From: Luteibacter pinisoli
Lineage (GTDB): Bacteria; Pseudomonadota; Gammaproteobacteria; Xanthomonadales; Rhodanobacteraceae
DNA length: 64,000 nucleotides
Direction: 5' to 3'
Assembly: GCF_006385595.1 (NCBI RefSeq)
Contig: NZ_CP041046.1
Coordinates: forward strand, 744,001-808,000
Within the stretch, counting starts at the first letter, position 1. Every line of letters begins with the position of its first letter. The notes under the pieces are model-generated. The model ran no database searches. It was not told the origin of the DNA and worked only from the letters and a program-made list of their open reading frames with translations. This document shows, piece after piece, positions 32,866-42,288 of this stretch. The position numbers and the translations under genes are program-made.

Positions 32866-33785
32866 GTACGCCGCCGCTCGTCTCCATCCTGATCCCCGCG
32901 TATAACCACGAAGACTTCGTGGAGCGTTGCCTCGACAGCGTGCTGGAGGATCCGTATCCGTCCAAGGAAATCGTCATCATCGACGATGGCTCCACGGACA
33001 AGACCAGCGAGCGGATCCTTGCATGGATCGAGCGCCATGGGCACGAGGTGCCGGTGGAGTTTGCGCAGCGTGCCAACAAAGGCATCGCCGCGACGCTCAA
33101 CGAACTGGCGGCACGGGCCCGGGGTGACTTCTACCGGCTCGGCGCGAGCGACGATTACCTGCTGCCCGGCGGCCTCGATGCGCAGGTGCAGTACCTGATG
33201 CGGCATCCACGCAAGGGCGCCGTCATCGGCGATTCCGTCGTGGTCGACCGGGAAGGGCGCTGCCTGCATGCCAGCGGCATGGCCGACCTGCACGGTGCGA
33301 ACAAGCGGCTGTATGCGAGTGACCAGGGCATTCGCCGTGCGGTGATCACGCACTGGGCCGTTGGTGGCCCGGTGGCCCTGCTTCGGCGCAGCGCGCTGGA
33401 AACCGTCGCGCGCTGGACCGAGGGGCTGCGCATCGACGACTGGGACCTGTTCCTGCGGCTGGCCGCGCGCGATGCGCTGGGCTTCATCGACACGCCCGTG
33501 TGCGCGTATCGCCTGCACGGCGCCAACCTCAGCAAGACGCGGCACCGGGCGACGCGCATCGTGAACCTGGAAGAGTCACGCGAAGTGGCGATCCGCCGGC
33601 TTTGCCTGTTCGACGAACCCTGCCGGACGCTGCTGCGGGCGCAGGTGCACTACATCGGCGCCAAGGTGGCCTTCCTCCAGGCCAGGCCGGGCACGCTTGC
33701 CCTGCGCCTGGCGTGCTATGCGCTGCTGCGTGGATGGGCCGCCGTACGGCCGGGCGCCGCGCATCCGCATCCGGAAGAAGCGTGA
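32862..33785 (+). CDS. Family 2 glycosyltransferase
   Basis: A 307-residue cytoplasmic GT-A enzyme with the start VSILIPAYNHEDFVERCLDSVL, the sugar-nucleotide Asp pair in IVIIDDGSTD (near residue 40) and a metal-binding ASDDYLLPGG near residue 95 in place of the usual DADD. Followed by a small helical C-terminus. It should add one sugar of the repeat unit. The start overlaps the flippase stop (ATGA). Confidence 0.88.
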   Translation: MSTPPLVSILIPAYNHEDFVERCLDSVLEDPYPSKEIVIIDDGSTDKTSERILAWIERHGHEVPVEFAQRANKGIAATLNELAARARGDFYRLGASDDYLLPGGLDAQVQYLMRHPRKGAVIGDSVVVDREGRCLHASGMADLHGANKRLYASDQGIRRAVITHWAVGGPVALLRRSALETVARWTEGLRIDDWDLFLRLAARDALGFIDTPVCAYRLHGANLSKTRHRATRIVNLEESREVAIRRLCLFDEPCRTLLRAQVHYIGAKVAFLQARPGTLALRLACYALLRGWAAVRPGAAHPHPEEA

Positions 33786-34912
33786 GAGCCCTCCTGCGCA
33801 TGCCGTCGACGTACATCGCGTGGCCGCTGCTGCTGGCCTGTGCGGTGACGGCGTCCATCTTCCATCTGCCGGACGGCTACCTCCCGGGGTTACTGTTGCT
33901 GGTGATGGGCGCCTTGCTGATCATCGCCGCGGACTTCCTCGGCCATGACCGCCTGCCGCCGTGGACCGCGTTGCGTTCGCGCGACTACGCGCACACCCGC
34001 GATGGCTTCCTTGGCCTGGCGTTCGCCGCCGGTGTGCTGCTGTTCTGCGTGCTCGATCTCGCCCTGTTCCCGGTGGCGCTCATCCACGATCCGTCCATGT
34101 ACGCGACGATGGAAGGCGGGCACGAGCATATCCGCCGTATCTCGGACCTGTGCTGGATCCTGCCGGTGATCGGCATGCTCTGCACCCACCACCGTCCGTT
34201 GCGTTACACACTGGTCGCGGCAGGCCTGCTGTTTCCCGTCCTGGTAGTCGATCGCAACCGGATTTTTGCCGGCGTGGTTGCCCTGGCCCTGGTCACGATC
34301 TTCCGCCGCGACCCCGCGCGCGCGTTGCCCTGGCGAGCCGTGACGGGGCTTGGCGTGGTCGGCGCCACCGCGTTTTCGGTGCTCGGGATGCTGCGTTCCG
34401 GCTCGGTCGCGACCGTGGCGCTGCCGTTCGGCGCGTTCTACAACGCGATGCCCGCGGGTATCCAGTGGCTGTTGCTGTACGTCAGTGCCGGCCCCTACAA
34501 CTTCGCCTCGCTGGTGGCGAAGGACTATCGCAACGCCGACTTCTTGCTCAACCAGCTCGTGCCTTTGCGCGGCTCCATCGTCACCGCGGGCACGGACATT
34601 CCGCTGGATGCCTCCAACGTGAATGTCGGCACGGAGTTCCTGCCGTTCCTGATGGCATGGGGCCCCGCCGGCGCGCTGCTGGCCATGCTGGCGCTCTATG
34701 CGCTGATGCGCTGGAGCGTGCGGCGGATGGCGGCGTCCACGTCGCTGTTCGCGCTGCTGATCTTCCTGCGCATGGCCTACGTCTGCCTCATGGCGCCCTT
34801 CGCACCGCAGGCCTTCATCTGGATGAACTTCGGTTTCATCGGCCTGTGCCTGGTGCTGCAACTCGTGGCGGCGTGGCTGCCACGCCGGCGCCTGATACTT
34901 TCCTCTCACTGA
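33782..34912 (+). CDS. Wzy-like polysaccharide polymerase
   Basis: A 376-residue membrane protein with roughly ten helices and a large periplasmic loop near the middle (about residues 225-285, LYVSAGPYNFASLVAKDYRN onward), the usual shape of Wzy polymerases; sequence alone rarely proves the role. Its place between a flippase and a Wzz protein supports it. GTG 33782 overlaps the preceding stop (GTGA); ATG 33800 is an alternative. Confidence 0.72.
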   Translation: MRALLRMPSTYIAWPLLLACAVTASIFHLPDGYLPGLLLLVMGALLIIAADFLGHDRLPPWTALRSRDYAHTRDGFLGLAFAAGVLLFCVLDLALFPVALIHDPSMYATMEGGHEHIRRISDLCWILPVIGMLCTHHRPLRYTLVAAGLLFPVLVVDRNRIFAGVVALALVTIFRRDPARALPWRAVTGLGVVGATAFSVLGMLRSGSVATVALPFGAFYNAMPAGIQWLLLYVSAGPYNFASLVAKDYRNADFLLNQLVPLRGSIVTAGTDIPLDASNVNVGTEFLPFLMAWGPAGALLAMLALYALMRWSVRRMAASTSLFALLIFLRMAYVCLMAPFAPQAFIWMNFGFIGLCLVLQLVAAWLPRRRLILSSH

Positions 34913-34925
34913 TAGCGGTACTGAC

Positions 34926-35825
34926 ATGGAACATGACGAGGTCTATCTCATCGACATGTGGCGCCTGGTGCGCCGCCAACGCTGGTGGTTCGTTGGCGCG
35001 TTCGCCATCGTGCTGGCCCTGGTCGCCGGCTACCTGGCCACGGCGAAGCGCCAGTGGGAGGTGGATGCGTGGATCCAGATTGGCCAGGTGGGACCGACTC
35101 CCACGGGCCAGGATCCGAAGGTGGAGTCCCTGCTGCGCGTGATGGAGCGGTTGAAGACCGACGCGTTCAAGGATGAGGTGCTCAGCGGCCTTGGCCTGCC
35201 GCTAAAGGGGCCGGAAGCGAGCCTGTACCGGGGAAGCCTGAAGCTGGACCCGCAGCCGTACGCCAACCTGCTGCACATCACGGTGCGCGCCTATTCCCCC
35301 AACGATGCCCGCCAGCTCGCCCTGGCGACCGTGGACCGCCTGCACACGATCCACCGCGGCATTGGCGCCGCGCCGCTGCGCGCGGCGTACCAGCGCCTTG
35401 CGGAAATCGACAATGAACTGTCGTCGGCCCTGGCCGACCGGGCCCGCCTCCGTGAGGAAGCCGGCGCAGCGCATGCCGAGGGCGCGCTGGCCAGCTTCTC
35501 GCTCGCCGGCACCGACCAGGGCATCCGCGACCTGCAGCAGGCGCGCAACGAGATCAGCACGCGCCTGGAGGCCAACTACACCTTCGAGACGACGATGCCG
35601 TGGCCGGTGCATGTCTCGGAGAACCCGGTGGCGCCCATGGTGCCGCTCGTCGCCGGCCTGGGTGTGCTGGGCGGCCTGTTCCTGGGCGTGCTGGCCGCGA
35701 TCGCGGCGGATGCGCGCCGGCGTTCAACCCGCGCGCCCGTAGTCGGCACTCACTGGGCAGGAAACCGGCACGGCGGAGAACACGATGAGTACACGGCACG
35801 ACCTGGCAGCGCCGACGCCGCTTGA
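34926..35825 (+). CDS. Wzz-type chain-length determinant
   Basis: A 299-residue co-polymerase with transmembrane helices near residues 22-40 and 238-260 around a periplasmic domain containing coiled-coil stretches, starting YLIDMWRLVRRQRWWFVGAF. It sets the length of polymers made by Wzy. It is short for the family and lacks a tyrosine-kinase domain. The last 30 or so residues (after RRRSTRAP) look unlike Wzz proteins and run 41 bases into the next gene. Confidence 0.82.
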   Translation: MEHDEVYLIDMWRLVRRQRWWFVGAFAIVLALVAGYLATAKRQWEVDAWIQIGQVGPTPTGQDPKVESLLRVMERLKTDAFKDEVLSGLGLPLKGPEASLYRGSLKLDPQPYANLLHITVRAYSPNDARQLALATVDRLHTIHRGIGAAPLRAAYQRLAEIDNELSSALADRARLREEAGAAHAEGALASFSLAGTDQGIRDLQQARNEISTRLEANYTFETTMPWPVHVSENPVAPMVPLVAGLGVLGGLFLGVLAAIAADARRRSTRAPVVGTHWAGNRHGGEHDEYTARPGSADAA

Positions 35826-36621
35826 TATCCGCCTGCGCGAGACGCAGGAAGCGTTCGACAGCGTGGCGGCCGACTATGACGGGCCGCGCGGCAACAACGA
35901 ACTGATCCAGCGCATGCGGCACACGTTGTGGGCCACCGTGCGCGAGGAACTGCCGGCGGGCTCGCGCCTGCTCGACCTGGGCTGCGGCACGGGCATCGAC
36001 GCGGTGGAGTTTGCCCGCAGCCGCTTCCAGGTCACGGCCAGCGACTGGTCGCCACGGATGGTGGAGCGCGCTCGCGACCGGGCCGAAGCGGCGGGCGTGG
36101 CGTCGCGCATGCAGGCCGTGCACGTCGGCGTGCAGGAGCTTGACCGGATCGAAGGTGAGTTCGACGGCATCTATTCGAACTTCGGGCCACTCAACTGCGC
36201 GCCGGATCTTCGCGAGGTGGCCGCGCAGTGCGCACGCCTGGTGCGTCCCGGTGGCACGCTGGTGTTTTCGGTGATGGGCCGGATCTGCCCGTGGGAGGTC
36301 GCGCACTACGCCGCCCGTGGCCGCTTCCGTCGCGCCCTGGTCCGTGGCGCGCGAGGTGTCACGCCGGTTGGCATGAACCGCCACACCATCTGGACCTATT
36401 ACTACATGCCGCGCGAGTTCTATGCGGCGTTCGCCGAGCATTTCGCGCTCAGCCAGTACCGCGCGCTCAGCCTGTTCCTGCCGCCGCCGTACATGGTGGA
36501 CCGCGTGCGCCGCCGGCCGGGCTTCTACGATCGGCTCGGCCGCATGGACGATCGCCTGGGCAAGCTTCCCCTGCTGCGTGACATGGGCGACCACTTCCTG
36601 ATCGTGATGCACCGCCGATGA
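35785..36621 (+). CDS. SAM-dependent class I methyltransferase
   Basis: A 278-residue Rossmann methyltransferase with the SAM loop LLDLGCGTGIDAVEFA near residue 59, ASDWSPRMVERA after it and IYSNFGPLNCAPDLREV near residue 131. A family of this form is found in polysaccharide and lipid clusters; the acceptor is unknown. It overlaps wzz by 41 bases and the next gene by 4. Confidence 0.85.
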   Translation: MSTRHDLAAPTPLDIRLRETQEAFDSVAADYDGPRGNNELIQRMRHTLWATVREELPAGSRLLDLGCGTGIDAVEFARSRFQVTASDWSPRMVERARDRAEAAGVASRMQAVHVGVQELDRIEGEFDGIYSNFGPLNCAPDLREVAAQCARLVRPGGTLVFSVMGRICPWEVAHYAARGRFRRALVRGARGVTPVGMNRHTIWTYYYMPREFYAAFAEHFALSQYRALSLFLPPPYMVDRVRRRPGFYDRLGRMDDRLGKLPLLRDMGDHFLIVMHRR

Positions 36622-37811
36622 GCGGGCGGCATGCCACCGGGGCGGTGCTGCGCGGCGCGCTCGCGCTGACTTCGCGCGGCCTCGAACGGCATGCACCCGC
36701 GGTGCAGGGTGTCCATTTCGCGGCGCGCCCGCCGCGTGGCGCCGTGGAAGTGGATCTGCGCGGCCATATCGTGCTGCCTGGGTTGATCAATGCGCACGAC
36801 CACCTGCAGGTGAATTGCGTGCCGCCGCTACCGGGTGGCCAGCACTTCGCGAACAGTTACGCGTGGATCGATGCGTTCCAGGCGCACTTCGAACACCCAG
36901 ACGTGAAAGCGGCCCTGGCCGTGCCGAAGGCGGTGCGCCTGCGCCACGGCGCGCTGAAGAACCTGCTCGCCGGTGTCACCTGCGTCGCCCACCATGATCC
37001 CTGGGACGCAACGCTGGACGCCGACGATTTTCCCGTGGCGCTGCTGCGCGGGCATGGCTGGAGCTACGCGCTGGGTGGCCCGGCGTATGGGCCACCGGTA
37101 CGCGAGAGCTTCGCGGCCACGCCCGCCGACAAGCCCTGGATCATCCACCTCGCGGAAGGCAGCGACGCCGTCGCGCGCGCTGAACTCGATGCCCTCGATA
37201 CGCTGGGCTGCCTGGCGCCGAACAGCGTCCTGGTGCACGGCGTCGGCCTCAGCGAAGACGACATGGCGCGCGTGGTGGCGCGCGGTGCGGCCGTGGTCTG
37301 GTGCCCGGCCAGCAATCGCAACCTGCTGGGCACCACGCTGGATCCGCGCCCGCTGGCCGCAGCCGGCCGGCTCGCGCTCGGCAGCGACTCGCGGCTCTCC
37401 GGCGCGCGTGACCTGCTGGACGAACTGTGTGGCGTGCGCGAGCGCGACGAGTTTTCCTCCGCGGCCCTGCTCGCGCTGGCGACGTCGGATGCCGCGCGGA
37501 TCCTGCGCCTGGCGGGCCACGGCACGCTGGATAGCGGCGCGCCGGCCAATTTCATCGTGGTGGCGGATCGTGGCCACGCGGGCCCCGCGGCGCTTGACGG
37601 CGTGCGCCGTGCGGATCTGCGCGCTGTCGTGCGTGACGGCCGCCCCTGCGTGGCCGACCCGGATTTCGCGCCCTGGTTCGCCGCGGCGGGTGTCGACACC
37701 GCGGCAATGACCCTCGACGGCCGGCCGAAGCTGGTGGATGCGCGCCTTGCCGACCCGGCGCTGATCGCGCTGGAGCCCGGTTTCGAGCGTCATCACCGCC
37801 GGGTGCATTGA
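36618..37811 (+). CDS. Amidohydrolase-superfamily protein
   Basis: A 397-residue metal-dependent hydrolase of the cytosine-deaminase-like type: GLINAHDHLQVN near residue 56 (HxH motif written HDH), HHDPWDA, SVLVHGVGL near residue 207, CPASNRNLLG and LGSDSRLSGARDLLDEL near residue 254. Such enzymes deaminate or hydrolyse cyclic nitrogen compounds, an odd activity inside a polysaccharide operon. It may act on a nitrogen-bearing modification. The start overlaps the methyltransferase stop (ATGA). Confidence 0.82.
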   Translation: MSGRHATGAVLRGALALTSRGLERHAPAVQGVHFAARPPRGAVEVDLRGHIVLPGLINAHDHLQVNCVPPLPGGQHFANSYAWIDAFQAHFEHPDVKAALAVPKAVRLRHGALKNLLAGVTCVAHHDPWDATLDADDFPVALLRGHGWSYALGGPAYGPPVRESFAATPADKPWIIHLAEGSDAVARAELDALDTLGCLAPNSVLVHGVGLSEDDMARVVARGAAVVWCPASNRNLLGTTLDPRPLAAAGRLALGSDSRLSGARDLLDELCGVRERDEFSSAALLALATSDAARILRLAGHGTLDSGAPANFIVVADRGHAGPAALDGVRRADLRAVVRDGRPCVADPDFAPWFAAAGVDTAAMTLDGRPKLVDARLADPALIALEPGFERHHRRVH

Positions 37812-37813
37812 CC

Positions 37814-38515
37814 ATGCACGCCGCACCCGTCCTCGATCCCGCGCCCGCGTATGCCTTGTGGGCCGCGTCGTATCCGGCGCACGCCCACAATCCGCTCATG
37901 CACGCCGAGGAGCGCGCCATGCTCGCGCTGATGCCGTCGCAGCTCGAAGGCCGGCGCGTGCTCGACGCCGGCTGCGGCAGCGGGCGCTACCTTCGCCATG
38001 CGCTGGCACGCGGGGCGACGTCGCTGGTGGGCGTGGACCTCTCCGGCCCGATGCTGGCCCGGGCGACGGCGTTGTTCGACGACGCGCCCGCGACGGCCCA
38101 CATTGCGCTTGCCCAGGGCGACCTCACGGCGTTGCCGCTCCCCGACGACAGTGCCGACGTGCTGCTCTGTGGCCTCGCCGTGGGCCACGTCGACGACCTC
38201 GCCGCCGTGATCCAGGAGTTCGCCAGGGTGACGCGCCCGCACGCCACGCTGGTGGTGAGCGACTTCCATCCCGTGGGTGCGGCGCTCGGCTGGCAGCGTG
38301 ATTTCCGCGCCGACGGCAAGCGTTACGCCGTGCATCACGCGATCCACTACTACAGCCACTGGCATGCCGCCTGCGCGCATGCCGGCCTGGTCATCGACGC
38401 CGTCGCCGAGCCCCGGCTCGACCGCGCGGACATTCCCCCGGGTGCGCGGTTCGATCCGGTCGCCCTTGATGTACCCGTGGCGCTGGTCATGCGCCTGCGC
38501 CACGCCACCACCTGA
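37814..38515 (+). CDS. SAM-dependent methyltransferase (second)
   Basis: A 233-residue class I methyltransferase with VLDAGCGSGRYLRHAL near residue 49, GVDLSGPMLARA and LPLPDDSADVLLCGLAVGHV, as in the UbiE/type-11 group. The acceptor is unknown. It differs clearly from the methyltransferase at 35785, so the polymer or a bound group may be methylated twice. ATG 37814 lies 2 bases after the preceding stop. Confidence 0.85.
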   Translation: MHAAPVLDPAPAYALWAASYPAHAHNPLMHAEERAMLALMPSQLEGRRVLDAGCGSGRYLRHALARGATSLVGVDLSGPMLARATALFDDAPATAHIALAQGDLTALPLPDDSADVLLCGLAVGHVDDLAAVIQEFARVTRPHATLVVSDFHPVGAALGWQRDFRADGKRYAVHHAIHYYSHWHAACAHAGLVIDAVAEPRLDRADIPPGARFDPVALDVPVALVMRLRHATT

Positions 38516-38524
38516 CGGCACGCC

Positions 38525-40030
38525 ATGTCCCACACCTTGCTGGTCAACCCCACGATCACCTCCCGCCAGGGCGCGCGCTTTCCGCTGGCGCTGCTCAACC
38601 TGTCGGCGGCGCTCGACCGCCGCGGCGAGAGCACGATCATCGACGGCAACGTGGACCGCGACATCGTCGACGCGACGCTGCGCGCCATCGCGGCGAAGCC
38701 GGTGGACGCGGTGGGCATCAGCGTCATGGGTGGCCCGCAGATGGAACCGTCCATCGCCGTGTCGAAAGCCGTCCGCGAGCACCACCCGCACCTGCCCATC
38801 ATCTGGGGCGGCTATTTCCCGACGCTGTATACCGATACGGCCCTGTCCGCGCCGTACGTGGATTACGCCGTGCGCGGGCAGGGCGAGGAAACCATGCCCG
38901 ACCTGATTGCCGCACTAGCGCGCCCGGATCGCGACGTATCACGCATCGCCGGCATGTCGTGGAAAGACGCCGACGGCCACGCCGTGCACAACCCCAATCG
39001 CAAGTTCCACCTGACCGATCCGGGCATCGTGCTGCCTTACGACAAGCTCGGCGACCCGCGCCAGTACCTTGCGCGCACCTTCCTTGGCCGCCGCACCGCC
39101 GCGCACCAGTCGGCGATCGGCTGCCGCTTCCGCTGCACGTTCTGCGGCGTGGCCGCGATGTTTGGCGGCACGACGCAGCTTCCTGCCGCCGCGCGACTGG
39201 AACGCGACCTCTCGTACCTCAAGCACCACCTGGGCGCGGATTCCATCCAGTACTTCGACCACAACTTCTTCGACCGCGAGCAGGACATGGTGCCGTTGCT
39301 CGAGGTGATGGCGAAGATGGAGCTGCCGTGGTGGTGCTATGCGCGATCGGACGCGCTGCTGAATCTCTCGGAAAGCACCTGGAAGCTGGTCCGCAAGAGC
39401 CGCCTGCGCATGGCGTACATCGGCGCGGAGTCGCCCAGCGGGGCGATGCTGAAGGAGATCCGCAAGGGCACCCGCCCGGACCAGACCCTGGAAGTGGCCG
39501 AGCTGTGCCGTCGCCACGGCGTGATTCCCGAGCTGTCCTTCATGGTGGCTCCGCCGGAAAACACCGAGGAAGAAACGCTGCACACCTTCGAGTTCATCCG
39601 CGAGCTGAAGAAGATCAACCCGGCGTCGGAAATCATCGTGTACATCTACACGCCGTTGCCGGAGAGCAGCAAGCACGAGAAGGACCGTGGCAAGCGCGCC
39701 TCGATGCCCTTGCATGATCTCAATGGCGAACCGGTGGTGTTCCCGTCGTCGCCGGAGGAATGGACCGAGAAACGCTGGGTGGACTACGCCTGCCACGCGG
39801 ACGCACCGTGGCTCACCGATGACCTGCGCCGGCATATCCAGGATTTTGTCACCGTGTTGCGCTGCCGCTTTCCAACCGTGCAGGACATGCGCTCGCCGCC
39901 GTGGGCCAAGCGCAGCCTCAGCGCGCTGGCCGCGTGGCGCTACCAGCGCCGTCGCTACGACAAGCCGTGGGAACTCAACCTGGCCAACCGCCTGGTGAAG
40001 CTGCGCCTGCCGCAGGTCTCGGGCATCTAG
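38525..40030 (+). CDS. Cobalamin-binding-type radical SAM enzyme
   Basis: A 501-residue protein with an N-terminal B12-binding-like domain (residues 1-130, LLVNPTITS, IIDGN, GISVMGGP, GGYFPTLY) and a radical SAM domain whose cluster motif is C200-x3-C204-x2-C207 (CRFRCTFC). The family does methylations of unreactive carbons, rearrangements and ring chemistry. The cobalamin His (DxHxxG) is not clear, so B12 may bind base-off without it or not at all. Its substrate could be a sugar or lipid of the cluster. Confidence 0.85.
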   Translation: MSHTLLVNPTITSRQGARFPLALLNLSAALDRRGESTIIDGNVDRDIVDATLRAIAAKPVDAVGISVMGGPQMEPSIAVSKAVREHHPHLPIIWGGYFPTLYTDTALSAPYVDYAVRGQGEETMPDLIAALARPDRDVSRIAGMSWKDADGHAVHNPNRKFHLTDPGIVLPYDKLGDPRQYLARTFLGRRTAAHQSAIGCRFRCTFCGVAAMFGGTTQLPAAARLERDLSYLKHHLGADSIQYFDHNFFDREQDMVPLLEVMAKMELPWWCYARSDALLNLSESTWKLVRKSRLRMAYIGAESPSGAMLKEIRKGTRPDQTLEVAELCRRHGVIPELSFMVAPPENTEEETLHTFEFIRELKKINPASEIIVYIYTPLPESSKHEKDRGKRASMPLHDLNGEPVVFPSSPEEWTEKRWVDYACHADAPWLTDDLRRHIQDFVTVLRCRFPTVQDMRSPPWAKRSLSALAAWRYQRRRYDKPWELNLANRLVKLRLPQVSGI

Positions 40031-40042
40031 GTGGGGCGAGCC

Positions 40043-41167
40043 ATGCGCGTCGTCCAGCTCAACCTGCATCCGGCGCCGCAGGGCATGGCGCCCGAAGCGT
40101 TGTTCGCGCACTGGCCGACGCTGGCCGACCTGCCCGAGGCGGTCGCCGCCAGCGGCGTCGACGTCAGCGTGTTGCAGGCGGCGCACCATGCCACGCGATT
40201 CGCGCGCCATGGGGTGGATTACCGCTTCATGGATGTCCGCGGCATCGCCGCGCCGCGTGCCCGCGCGCGACGCGTGGTGGAAGCGCTGCGTGTCGGGATG
40301 CCCGACGTGCTGCACGTCCACAGCCTGGCCTGCGCCGAAGAGGCCTTTGCCATCGCCCAGGCGCTTCCGTCGCTACCCATCGTGCTGCAGGACCACGCGG
40401 ATCGCGTGCCGAACTGGTGGCGTCGCAGCGCATGGCGGCGCTGGATGCGCAGCGTGGATGCGGTGGCCTTCACGGCTACGTCGCTCGCCCACCGCTTCGA
40501 AACGGCGGGCGTGTTCCCGCCCACGCTGCGCGTCGTGGCGATTCCCGAATCGAGCAGCCGGTTCACGCCCGGAAGCCGCGACGCGGCACGCCTGGCGACG
40601 GGGATCACCGGTGCGCCGGCCGTGCTTTGGGTAGGCCACCTCAATGACAACAAGGATCCGCTGACCGTGCTGGATGGCTTCGCGCGCATGGCGGTGAAGG
40701 TGCCGGAGGCTCGCCTGTACCTCGCTTACGGGACTGCGCCCCTGATGGATGCCGTGCGTCGGCGCATCGACGGTGACGGCCGGCTCACCGATCGCGTTCA
40801 CCTGTTGGGCAACGTGCCGCACGCCGAGGTGGAGACCCTGATGCGCGCCGCCGATGTGTATGTCAGCGGCAGCCACGCGGAGAGCTGCGGGTTCGCCCTG
40901 CTGGAAGCGATGGCCTGCGGTATCGCGCCGGTCGTGACCGACATTCCGTCCTTTCGCGAGCTCACCGGCAACGGTGCCGTTGGCCGCCTCTATCCGGCGG
41001 GGGACGTGGCGGCGTGCGCCGAGGCCCTGCTCGGGGCCGCGCGCAACCGGCCGCCGCGTGAACTGGTGCGCGAACACTTCCAGGCCCGGCTGTCGTTCCC
41101 GGCGCTGGGGCGGCGCTGGGCTTCCGTGTACGCGCAGCTGCTCGATGCGCGGAGGCTGCGCGCATGA
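40043..41167 (+). CDS. Family 4 glycosyltransferase
   Basis: A 374-residue GT-B enzyme. The donor half has VLWVGHLNDNKDPLTVLDGFARM near residue 198 and the E-x7-E element as SHAESCGFALLEAMACGIAPVVTDI near residue 278, the retaining GT4 signature. It should transfer a nucleotide-activated sugar to the repeat unit. ATG 40043 is preferred over GTG 40031. It overlaps the next GT4 gene by 4 bases. Confidence 0.9.
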   Translation: MRVVQLNLHPAPQGMAPEALFAHWPTLADLPEAVAASGVDVSVLQAAHHATRFARHGVDYRFMDVRGIAAPRARARRVVEALRVGMPDVLHVHSLACAEEAFAIAQALPSLPIVLQDHADRVPNWWRRSAWRRWMRSVDAVAFTATSLAHRFETAGVFPPTLRVVAIPESSSRFTPGSRDAARLATGITGAPAVLWVGHLNDNKDPLTVLDGFARMAVKVPEARLYLAYGTAPLMDAVRRRIDGDGRLTDRVHLLGNVPHAEVETLMRAADVYVSGSHAESCGFALLEAMACGIAPVVTDIPSFRELTGNGAVGRLYPAGDVAACAEALLGAARNRPPRELVREHFQARLSFPALGRRWASVYAQLLDARRLRA

Positions 41168-42288
41168 AGCTTGGGATCATCCTGCCGGGTGGCGTGGATC
41201 GTGGCGGCGAGGAGCGGGTGATTCCCGTGTTTCTCGCCCTGATCGAGCGGCTGGCGCGCGCGCACGATGTGCACGTGTTCGTCTTCCACCAGGAAGCGCG
41301 TGCGGCACGCTGGACGCTGCGCGGCGCGCAGATCCACAACATCGGCGACGGCCGGACGACGGCGCGGGCGGTGCTGGCGATTCGCCGCGAACATCGCGTG
41401 GCACCCTTCGATGCGTTGCAGGCCCTGTTCTCCGGCTCGTGTAGCCTGGTCGCGGCGCTGGCAGCGGTGCTGATCCGCGTGCCTTACGCCGTGCACATCG
41501 CCGGCGGCGAACTCGTGGCCCTCGACGACATCGACTACGGTGGCCGCCGTCGCTGGCGCAGCCGTCTGCGCGAAGCCGTGGTGCTACGCGCGGCGGCCAG
41601 CGTCACGGCAGCCAGCGCGCCGATCATGGACGCCTTGCGTGACCTTGGCATTCCCGCCGACCGCGTGCCGTTAGGCGTGGATCTCGATCGCTGGGCGCCA
41701 CTGGCGCCGCGCGGCCGCACGCGCGCCACGCTGCGCCTGATCCACGTCGCCAGCCTCAACCGGGTCAAGGACCAAAGCACCTTGCTGATGGCCCTGGCGC
41801 TCGTGGCAAAGCAGGGCATCGCGTTTGACGTCGACATCGTGGGCGTCGATACGCTGGACGGGCGCATCGAAGGCATCTCCCGCGAGCTCGGCATCGACGA
41901 CCGCGTGCGCTTCCTGGGCTTCCGTACGCAGGCGGCCTTGCGGCCTTTCCTCGCCGCCGCGGACCTGCTGGTGATGTCATCGCGCCACGAAGCCGGCCCG
42001 CTGGTGTTGCTGGAAGCGGCCGTGGTGGGGGTGCCGGCGGTGGGTACCGCTGTCGGCCATTTCGCGGAATGGGCGCCCGAGGCGACGCTGGCGGTTCCGG
42101 TGGGCGATGCCGCCGCACTCGCCAACGGGATCATCGCGCTGGCCAACGATGAAGCACGGCGCCTGCGTATCGCGACGGAAGCCCAGCGCCGCGCACTTGC
42201 CGAGGACGCCGATGCGACGGCACGCGCGTTCATGGCCCAGTACGAGGCCATGACGGGCGCCGGGCGGCGCCTAGGCCAGCTCGCCTAG
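41164..42288 (+). CDS. Family 4 glycosyltransferase (second)
   Basis: A 374-residue GT-B enzyme that opens KLGIILPGGVDRGGEERVIP and contains LIHVASLNRVKDQSTLL near residue 195 and SRHEAGPLVLLEAAVVGVPAVGT near residue 276. It is the last gene of the right-reading polysaccharide operon, and its last 18 bases overlap the end of the nucleotidyltransferase gene on the other strand. Confidence 0.9.
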   Translation: MKLGIILPGGVDRGGEERVIPVFLALIERLARAHDVHVFVFHQEARAARWTLRGAQIHNIGDGRTTARAVLAIRREHRVAPFDALQALFSGSCSLVAALAAVLIRVPYAVHIAGGELVALDDIDYGGRRRWRSRLREAVVLRAAASVTAASAPIMDALRDLGIPADRVPLGVDLDRWAPLAPRGRTRATLRLIHVASLNRVKDQSTLLMALALVAKQGIAFDVDIVGVDTLDGRIEGISRELGIDDRVRFLGFRTQAALRPFLAAADLLVMSSRHEAGPLVLLEAAVVGVPAVGTAVGHFAEWAPEATLAVPVGDAAALANGIIALANDEARRLRIATEAQRRALAEDADATARAFMAQYEAMTGAGRRLGQLA

